From Lottia gigantea (Eukaryota > Mollusca > Gastropoda > Lottiidae): a DNA stretch of 64,000 nucleotides. The position numbers and the translations under genes are program-made. Of this stretch, positions 56,801 to 64,000 are shown piece by piece; the first letter of the stretch is position 1, and every line of letters starts with the position of its first letter. Location: assembly GCF_000327385.1 (NCBI RefSeq), contig NW_008710950.1:3144064-3208063 (forward strand). Direction: 5' to 3'. The notes below the pieces were generated by a model. The model was not told the DNA's origin. It searched no databases and worked only from the letters and a program-made list of their open reading frames with translations.

Positions 56801-59800
56801 CTTCAGTGCTATTTATCAATTTATATATTTTATTCTTTGACAGTTATGTACCAAACATCTTGAATTATTACTGACTGGACTATAGCTTCAGAGGGCCAAA
56901 ATGAGTCCATAATTCCCTTTAGCTATACATTATTGTGAACTTGATCGACATGAACTAAATAAGTTCAGTTATTTTTCAGGTTATATTTCTGTTGTTATCC
57001 TCTATATCAATAAACAGGTCTAAAATCAATTAGAAATTGTTTTATTATAACTGACAGAATGTAGTTAGTTATGTATATTTGTTCAACTAAACATGTTCAG
57101 AAATGCTAGAGTTGAACACAAAGCATCTTTTTACTCATTGAGATTGTTTAAACTGAATAATGATAATCAAATAGTTGTGTTATCTAAGTTTAAAGATGAA
57201 ATAGTATCATGACAATATTGATAAAGGGTTAGATCAACTTGTCAAAAATTGGTTATATTATTGATCTCAAGTTCTTGAAAGTCGAGTTCACAGAAAATGC
57301 ACTATCTTCCCACTCATTTCTTCACTTTGCATATAGAAACCCTTCATATCTCTTCTTGATTTTATGTGGATGAGTCTTTTGGCATTTTGTAGATATACCA
57401 ATTAATCTTATATGATCAAATAAAATTCTACCTTTCATCTTACAATAGTTGATCCACTGCTGTCTCCCTTACTTAAGTAGGCAAAAATTCACCTGTGTGA
57501 CTGATCTTGAAGCATTGAGTTCTCAATTATGATTTTGTAGTTTAATATCCAAACTCATCATGTTTGTGGTTCTTTCAAATGAAACTAATCTTCAATGCAT
57601 GGATTGAAGGTATATGGCTCTCGAGATTTAGATTAACAAATTTTACTAAAACTAAAAAAATACCATGGAGCATGAATATTGTAAGTTTATCAAATTTTGT
57701 GAGGGTGCTTACAAAGATTATGCTTTTGTTATTCTGGAATTATTTATGACCTGTTAAAGTGTGTGTTTGCACTGCATTCTGATGTAAACATGTTATTTTT
57801 CTAACCTAAAATAGATCATATGATCAAATGTCAATATAAAAGTTTCTAAACTGTTAATCTATAGATTGTTAATTATCACTATTTTATATTTTCCCTATTA
57901 TATACCTCTCTTTTATCTTCACTTTATATTATTTATTCATCACTAAAATCAATTAATATCACAAGCTTTTAGCCATTGATTATGACCAATATCAACTATA
58001 GCTTGGAGAATTTATTGGAAAATAGCTATTATAGTAGTTTATTAAACAATTTTACCATATCTATTAATACTATTGGTAATTTCTAGTAATATCTATTTAA
58101 CAAATTAAATACAGCTCATACAACTATGGATGCCCTCATGAAATAACAAGCGATTACTAAGCTAATAAATTTTATAGACCACTATATATTCAGACAAGAC
58201 AATATAGACCAATAATATATTGAGGAAAGACAATATAGACCACTTATATATTGAGGAAAGACAATATAGACCACTAATGTATTGAGAGAAAACAATGTAG
58301 ACTACTAATATATTGAGGGAAGACAATATATACCACCAATATATTGAGATACCACTTATATATTGAGGAAAGACAATATAGACCACTAATAAATTGAGGA
58401 AAGACAATATAGACCACTAATATATTGAGAGAAGACAATGTAGACCACTAATATATTGAGAGAAGACAATGTAGACCACTAATATATTGAGGGAAGACAA
58501 TATAGACCACTAATATATTGAGATACCACTTATATATTGAGGAAAGACAATATAGACCACTAATATATTGAGGAAAGACAATGACCACTAATATATTGAG
58601 GAAAGACAATATAGACCACTAATATATTGAGGAAATACAATATAGACCACTAATATATTGAGAGAAGACAATGTAGACAACTAATATATTGAGGTAAGAC
58701 AATATAGACCACTAATATATTGAGATACCACTTATATATTGAGGAAAGACAATATAGACCACTAATATATTGAGAGAAGACAATCCTATATTGAGGGAAG
58801 ACAATATAGACCACTAATATATTGAGATACCACTTATATATTGAGGAAAGACAATATAGACCACTAATATATTGAGAGACCACTTATATATTGTGGAAAG
58901 ACAATATAGACCACCAATATATTGAGGGTAGACAATATAGACCACTGATATATTGAGGGAAGACAATACAGACCACTAATGTATTGAGGGAAGACAATAT
59001 AGACCACTAATATATTGAGGGAAGACAATACAGACCACTTATATATTGAGGAAAGACAATATAGACCACTGATATATTGAGGGAAGACAATACAGACCAC
59101 TTATATATTGAGGAGGAAAGACAATATAGACCACTGATATATTGAGGGAAGACAATACAGACCACTAATGTATTGAGGGAAGACAATATAGACCAATAAT
59201 ATTGAGGGGAGACAATATAGACCACTAATGTATTGAGGAAAGACAATATAGACCATTAAAAAATTGAGGAAGGACAATATAGACCACTAACATATTCATA
59301 GACAACTACTATATGCAGACAATACAATATAAACCACAAATATATTCAGAAAAAATACATTAGAGACCTCTTTATTAATAATACAGAGATACAGATATTG
59401 CACAATGAAAAAGTTGATTTATATTTCCTTTTTATATGCCAACATGAAATAGGGGGCGTATTTTGCCGTCACCCATGTCAGTCTGTTCGTCCACAATTGC
59501 TCATAAACACTCTACAAGGCACAATTCTTTACTGATTTCAACGAAACTTGGTATGGTTGTTTGTAATCACCCAAGGATGAACCCTATCGCAAATGAGAAA
59601 AATTGAAAAATGTTTATTAGTTATTGCCCTTGTTCTTGAAAACATGTTCAATTTTTAGTTTGTAAACACTCTAGAAGGCACAATTCTTGACGGACTTTAA
59701 CGAAACTTGGCTTGAGTGTTTGTTGTCACCCAAGGATAAAGCCTAGTGAAAATCAGAAAAATCGAAAAAAAGTTATTGCCCTTATTCTTGAAAGCTCGTT

Positions 59801-60196
59801 CAATTTGTAGCTCTTAGAAGGCATGATTCTTGCCGGATTTTGACAAAACTTAGTTTTATTATTCAGTACCGCTCTGAAGATTGAATATTAGTCTTGTAGA
59901 GTTTTCACGAGCTAAAGATTGAACATGTTTTAAAGAACAAGGGCAATAACTCATACTCAATATTATTAATTATTGCCCGAAAGAGTTCAAAAGAAGTGTA
60001 TGACTGAAGGTTGAATATTTCATACTGGTGATTGTTACTGTACTGCTAAATATTTTTATTCAAAATCAAAGCTGCCAGTGGGCGTATATTACCTTGCCTG
60101 GCAAGCTATCTTTATTTATTGTAGAGACACATGTATAAATATGAAAAATTATTAAAGAATGCCAGAAGACCTGAAGTTTTAGTGAAGGAAATAAAG
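44890..60196 (+). CDS. CMIP: C-Maf-inducing protein (CMIP), first four coding exons
   Basis: CMIP is a cytosolic adaptor with an N-terminal PH-like domain and C-terminal leucine-rich repeats. In vertebrates it is linked to T-cell and podocyte signalling; its molluscan role is not known. Exons: 44890-45153, 50119-50247, 53837-53887 and 60125-60196, all joined in phase 0. The segments LLSEGDIQVCRLNHTRT, YLRRWESHH, PTGFMELSVPYSSIEDV, ANNSYLRDQWLYSVQWK and MYKYEKLLKN with VLVKEIK line up, in order, with the start of vertebrate CMIP (KLLQEGDIQVC, PTGYMENSVSYSAIEDV, NSYLRDQWFHSLQWK, IYKYKKVLSN, VVLKEI). The PH-like region is therefore encoded here. The first 40 or so residues (MATLPDACMSSSSTD...) are unlike vertebrate N-termini. 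The exon 1 donor is a weaker ACG|GTTAGT. The remaining coding part lies beyond 64 kb. Confidence 0.9.
45398..46109 (-). mobile_element. PIF/Harbinger-type short element with Myb/SANT exon, copy 2
   Basis: Same ends as copy 1, with TTA on both sides (45395-45397 and 46110-46112), the 3-bp duplication expected of PIF/Harbinger. The Myb/SANT-like start (FWTVEKEQILVDMWSQSAC) is conserved with copy 1; differences between the two are few and mostly single residues (F/C, S/P, D/N, Q/L). Lies in CMIP intron 1. Confidence 0.8.
46215..46790 (+). repeat. Dispersed repeat family R2, copy in CMIP intron 1
   Basis: Starts near ACCACATTTATCCACATTTT with GTATATTGTCGTCGCCCCTG, has about three diverged blocks ending GAGTTATTGCCCTTGATTTA, and ends GTGGGCATATCTTGCTAGGC AACCACTTG. 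A right-end remnant of the same family is at 61290-61385. Non-coding. Confidence 0.6.
47342..48183 (-). pseudogene. HARBI1-like (DDE_Tnp_4) transposase relic
   Basis: Starts MAFQALVRINQVNNIRRALR. Segments match the Harbinger nuclease: FITLRYYATGTFQLTVGDHC, VSKSTVSWIIKHVS, FPNVIDAVDCTHIKI (first catalytic Asp), ARWPGSAHDSRIFNES (second Asp) and ILVGDQGYRCLRYLMTLLANP. There is a frame change near 48.03 kb and an in-frame TGA after PSRFIN (about 47.69 kb). The region that normally carries the catalytic Glu (ERAFG-type block) is missing between TLLANP and the C-terminal RRNFVMNHF, so catalysis would be lost even without the stop. Confidence 0.8.
48460..48690 (-). pseudogene. Harbinger Myb-like partner, C-terminal relic
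   Basis: The minus strand reads KRSSFGSDNSISASK, a stop, then MDKVSTILKFSSKEHQLKMD and IMNKEHQAKMD, another stop and NSEKKVAESLLRKLTSSEH. The repeated EHQ.KMD helix is typical of the tail of Harbinger Myb/SANT proteins. The N-terminal DNA-binding part is not seen upstream. Confidence 0.5.
48826..49800 (+). repeat. Dispersed repeat family R4, copy in CMIP intron 1
   Basis: Begins ACTAGAGCCACACGTGGCAC AGAGTGGGACTTTGC. Two tandem internal blocks of about 370 bp share CCTTTTTTTGAACTATAAAG, CTGAAACAAT and CGGATGTGC.ACGCCCACCTC. It ends GCAAAGTCCCACAATGAG, an inverted match to the GTGGGACTTTGC near the start. Non-coding; a further copy is at 62835. Confidence 0.7.
50500..50940. other. Coding-like fragments in CMIP intron 2
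   Basis: Forward 50502-50640 reads YQQMIFMASRLDEGQSDMNY and VFKKTELFEVWNF. Reverse 50692-50940 reads LIDDKFCNYVVPRTCNKLVH and STLSQGDFEDLSSRRGKNVHF. Both look like real protein by composition, but neither family is recognised and no splice partners were found. They may be relics of transposons or captured genes. Confidence 0.3.
50941..52105. other. CMIP intron 2, no other feature
   Basis: AT-rich intron sequence with no supported gene or repeat. Confidence 0.35.
52110..52330 (+). repeat. Dispersed repeat family R3, copy 3
   Basis: GCCATTTTGGAGGGTTGATT, TAGTCTTCAGAAGT, AATTCCTTCAAAAATATCTC, GACTCGTCTTTTTAAC and AATAATTCTGGACACA align with copies at 29.0 and 38.1 kb. Confidence 0.65.
53888..55980. 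other. CMIP intron 3, left part
   Basis: No supported gene. A 60-codon forward frame at 55339-55521 (LYGLPKNSELDGCHLFC...) looks mildly protein-like but was not recognised. Confidence 0.3.
55990..56290. repeat. Minisatellite with CACACGTAAGTGCGTAGAC units
   Basis: About ten short units of roughly 25-32 bp built on ACACACGTAAGTGYGTAGAC with A-rich spacers. Each unit holds the near-palindrome ACACACGTAAGTGTGT. Long open frames on the minus strand across it are repeat by-products. Confidence 0.85.
56300..58185. other. CMIP intron 3, middle part
   Basis: AT-rich intron sequence, nothing supported. Confidence 0.35.
58189..59300. repeat. 31-bp minisatellite in CMIP intron 3
   Basis: Roughly 35 units containing AGACAATATAGACCACTAAT and ATATTGAGG, with recurring shorter units (GAGATACCACTTATATATTG) that create a higher-order pattern. 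No sequence relation to the 31-bp arms of the giant element is evident despite equal unit length. Confidence 0.9.
59430..60114 (+). repeat. Dispersed repeat family R1, copy adjoining CMIP exon 4
   Basis: The left end ATATGCCAACATGAAATAGG and two to three internal blocks match the copy in array gene A. The right end CCTTGCCTGGCAAGCTATCT TTA stops about 10 bp before exon 4 (60125). Confidence 0.8.
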
Positions 60197-62834
60197 GTAA
60201 GGTTTTGTTAAATATTAAAAAATTTCAGATCCACTTGAACACAACATTCTTACAGATCAATGGAACAGAATGTGAGGAAATTGAAAATAATTTGAAGACA
60301 AATATATGGATATGACATTAGATTATCTATTTTTGATACATCGTAGGCAGATATAGATCTGACAATATAGTTGATATCAAGTATCATATTCCATTGACGT
60401 CATTTTCCACCCCAAGGCTTCTCATAGAATACATAAAAAAATTATCTTTACACTAACCTGATTTCAACAAGGATTAAAAAAAAAAGACCAAGGCCGTACT
60501 GCTGATACATGATGATTTTGAATGATCAATTAAGGCATACAGATCAGTGAGATGTTGGTCTTTTGAACTTAAGTTCGTGATTTAAAATTAACATTGTCAT
60601 TGTCACTACACTATGATTTATCTCTATCTCAGGTCAAATCTCAAACCAAAACGATATAATCTCATTCTGAATAGGAGAGAGTTTTTAAGTTGTACTTTAC
60701 CTAAACTATTAACAGCATAGATTGAGGAATTTCATACAGTTCAATTTAGATATAATGATTGACACTGCCTGAATTTACCGTCTGGAAAGTCTTATAGTTC
60801 ACAAAAATCACTTTAGATAAGTGCTAAAAGTTTATTTCACCCTAGATTTTGTAGTAAGACCTTAAATAAATAGGATCTTGAAGATTGATGACAAAGTCTT
60901 TTAAGATCTGTAGGTTTTAGAGTTTCATGTATATCGATCTTGGAAATTGACCGAATAAAATATCAAATGTGATCTAATTTTCTTTCTTTAATACTAAAGC
61001 TGACATTCTACAGAGTTCTAAATTAAGACATAAATACAGTGAAGACTAACACATCACGACTGGTGTAGAAATTCATTTAACTGTCGTCAATATTGGGATG
61101 AAATAGTTTTATCTGCTAACTGATGTATTATACAGGATATATAAAAGATGAGTTTTCTACTTAGACAGTATACATCATTGATTCAAGATGGCTACCTACT
61201 TCTCAACAAATAATTTTATAACATCAATTTATCTGTAAATTTCCACCATATTGAAATTTGTTTTCTTACGCTCTTCGGTACGATTTGACGCAGATTGGTG
61301 AACTGCCCTGGATATACTGAAAATGTATCGGGGAAGTGGGCGTATCTATCAAGGCAACCACTTGTTGGATTTTATTGCAATCCGCCTATTCAAATTATAT
61401 CAGGAGTGGGACTTGACAAGAAACTAGGCTCAAAATACCATTCTCAACCCACACAGTCACACTTTTGATCTAAAAAATTTTTACAGGTAGAAATCAAGCT
61501 TAAACAGGCATCAAATATAAAAGAGTTTGGCAATCTTACAGGCAAGGTTAAAAAGTTAAAAACATGCTATTATTGCCTTCATAATCAGACATAACTATCA
61601 GAATAATCTGCAACTTTTCAGAATCTGGTCCCAATCCAAATAATTTAATTATAAATCAGTGTAAAGTATTGTTTGAGAGACAGAATGGTATTATTTACTC
61701 AGTTCTTATACATGATAATAAAATTATGTTTGATATGATCGTCAATTTCCAATATGTTATCAAATGAAATAAAATGAAATTGTTTTTCTGGGAAAATATC
61801 AATAGATTTTTAGGTTTATTCCTATTTGATAAATTGTTGATTATTACAATAGATTTTATATTTCCATTATCAGTATTGTCTGATTTGCCAAGTAGTGTAA
61901 TTGAAATTATAAAATGTGTCCATTGAAACATCACAAAAGCATTGTTCTATATTGTTTTCATATGACAATAAGAAATAGTAGACTAAGCAACTAAATCACA
62001 TGCAAATAGTTGCCCATAGTGACTAAATGATGACTGAACTTAACTTTCTGTTTATTCTTGTTAGCAGATAACTATTCCTCTCTTTCAATTATATCAGCAA
62101 TAAAGTCTTATTTATGGCTTTTCTTTTGGATGCCCTAGACCTATTTGAAAAGTAAAAGTTTGGTCAATTTTGGATAAATAAGCCTCTACCTGAGGATTAT
62201 CTATCTTATCCTAGACATACTATCAACACATTGGTCTCTCCTTTGCCTAAATTTACAATATTTTTACAAACTAGATTTTCTTTTTTTCTTCTGTATTTGA
62301 GTCATTGCCTACTTCAGCAAATACAAGACAGGAGTTAGTAAAGTAAACATTTAAATGATCACATCCCTTTAATACTGATCAGAAAATTCACATATTTCCA
62401 AAGCGTTTTGTGAAACATTTTTCATGATGGAAGCTATAACTTCTGTTTGATATAACAAATGGTTTTAATAAGCCTTTGTTTAAATTACCATTACCATTGT
62501 CTGTTTGTCTACACAATTAGATAATTTGCCAGGAGAATGTTTTAATGTATCCCATGTTATAAATGACATTTGAGAAAATGTAAACATAGTATTTGGTAGA
62601 GAGAAGACTGGCAGGATATTGATTAGAATATTGACGGTTTCATCAAGACGGTAGTCTTAATCTCTTCTCGTTTCTCACCATCAGTTTCATTGTTGTATTA
62701 TGCCTGGTTAGTTCTTCACAACAAATTACCTCAACTTGCTACTTGTGCTAGATTTTATCACATCATTTCCAGTAGGCATATTAAACTAGCCAATTTACTA
62801 TATAACAGATAAACACATCAATATAATACTATAA
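60197..62834. other. CMIP intron 4, unassigned
   Basis: No further CMIP exon was found. A short R2 right-end remnant (GGGGAAGTGGGCGTATCTAT) lies at 61290-61385; the rest is AT-rich sequence without supported features. Confidence 0.4.
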
Positions 62835-64000
62835 CTAGAGCCACTCGTGGCACAGAGTGGGACTTTGCTACTGTGGCAAATTGCAAGAAAATCTGAAAAT
62901 ATGGACCTTTTCTGTTAATTAAGTCACATGCTAGAGAAGTCTAAAGTTACGCCATTTTTCTCTTCAGAAAGTTGTGAAAACGGAAGTAGAAATGATAGTA
63001 TCTGCGAATAGCCCAAGTCAATGACCTTTGACCTTGTAAAGAGGAAGGTCAACAAAGGTCAATGCCAAAAATTGAAATTATGGAAATTCTAAAACCTGTT
63101 CCTTTTTTTGAACTATAAAGCTGAAACAACTGACCTTTTACCAAAATCTGGCCAAATGGATGATGTAATTGTGTGCAAATCCCTTTTTGAAAAAACGTAA
63201 AGTATGCGAGTTATGCCCCTACCCCAGATTTAAACGATTTACAGTTTGACTCGGATGTGCCACGCCCACATCAACTATTGTGTCATAGTTTTATTCATAT
63301 TATAAATGTCTAGTAGTGTTCCAAATTTCTAGATTCTAGATGAAATAGGTCATAAGATATACATAAACTAAGCTCAAAGCGACAAAAATATTGTGAAAAA
63401 CATTCAAATTTTAAAAATATACGAATTTCAATTTGATTTAAAAATAGGATTGTTATACATCCCTGGAAAGACCATGAGATGCACTTTAAGAATCTGAAAA
63501 AATTAACACTCTAGGTTAATTAGGTCACGTGTTGGAGCAGTTCAAACTTGCGAATATTGCTGTTTTCAGACACTCATAAAACCGGAAGTAGATATCGGAT
63601 GCCAGATTTCAAAGCATCAAGTGATAGCCAAGGTCATTGGCCTTTGAACCAATGAAGGTCAAGGTCATTAAAGGTCAAGGTAATGAGATATGAGCCTCCA
63701 AACATCGAAAAAATTCAACCGGAAATTGCAAAAAAGCAAAAACGAAATTCAAAAATCAGCTTCCAAGCAATTTTGGGTAATCGATTGCAGTTAACAAATA
63801 CATCAAAATTACTCACATTCATCTGTACCCTAAAGCCCCATTTTGAGTTATATCAATATGGCGGCCAAAGTATGACTTCCAGTCCGGATTTTTTTTCTTC
63901 GTTTTTTTGTCTTGAAAATGACTACTGATCAGCATACATTTTGTTGAGATATATCAATTACACCGAAAGCTATTCAACCAGAAGTAAAAATCGTTTTCAC
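62835..64000 (+). repeat. Dispersed repeat family R4, second copy (runs to the window edge)
   Basis: Starts ACTAGAGCCACTCGTGGCAC AGAGTGGGACTTTGC, contains CCTTTTTTTGAACTATAAAG and GATGTGCCACGCCCAC, and continues with 'GGTCAAGGTCATTAAAGGTC'-type blocks. The right end is not seen in the window. Confidence 0.65.

Noticed and set aside
58162-59246. Minus-strand open frames rich in YISGLYCLSS repeats
   Set aside because: They are translations of the 31-bp minisatellite; the unit is not a multiple of three, so frames shift from unit to unit.

Overview
The window is AT-rich animal DNA: split genes with GT-AG introns, large introns, and a very high load of dispersed and tandem repeats. Repeat families with ends such as ATACGCCCACATGAAATGGG, a SINE-like tail and the many minisatellites suggest a lophotrochozoan, most likely a mollusc. 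This is inference from sequence character; no species-diagnostic gene is present.

Left half (1-38 kb). A tandem array of a small minus-strand gene dominates. Three copies are visible: copy C (5' end only, 1-689), copy A (6315-9726) and copy B (17102-37583). A and B each have six exons, all joined by phase-1 introns. They encode proteins of about 280 residues with an acidic/Ser-rich N-terminal half, one hydrophobic segment, and a tail of three near-identical WG-KR repeats. The family was not recognised. Each complete copy is followed by a 73-bp satellite array (3.1-5.3 kb and 14.3-16.1 kb). Between A and B lies an intact three-exon minus-strand gene (10645-12206) for a 346-residue protein that looks like an alpha/alpha-barrel enzyme of unknown function. 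A BEL/Pao retroelement fossil (about 13.4-14.2 kb), an hAT-like element (1911-2604) and an SGNH-hydrolase relic (2612-3100) fill other gaps.

The most unusual structure is in intron 2 of copy B: a 16.55-kb element (20201-36751). It has about 210-bp terminal inverted repeats, and just inside each end is a long 31-bp minisatellite array. The two arrays are inverted copies of one another. Nested inside are a 3.15-kb DNA transposon (22912-26066) with its own inverted repeats, a candidate 4-bp target duplication and a broken transposase gene, a SINE-like fragment, a palindromic MITE and a mariner-like MITE.

Right half (38-64 kb). After a 190-bp tandem array (40.2-41.6 kb) and a Harbinger-type short element, the plus-strand gene for C-Maf-inducing protein (CMIP) begins at 44890. 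Four coding exons are visible and the gene runs off the right edge. Its introns hold a second copy of the Harbinger short element, a degraded autonomous Harbinger, other dispersed repeats and two minisatellites. A dispersed repeat ends about 10 bp before the splice acceptor of exon 4 and supplies part of its pyrimidine tract.
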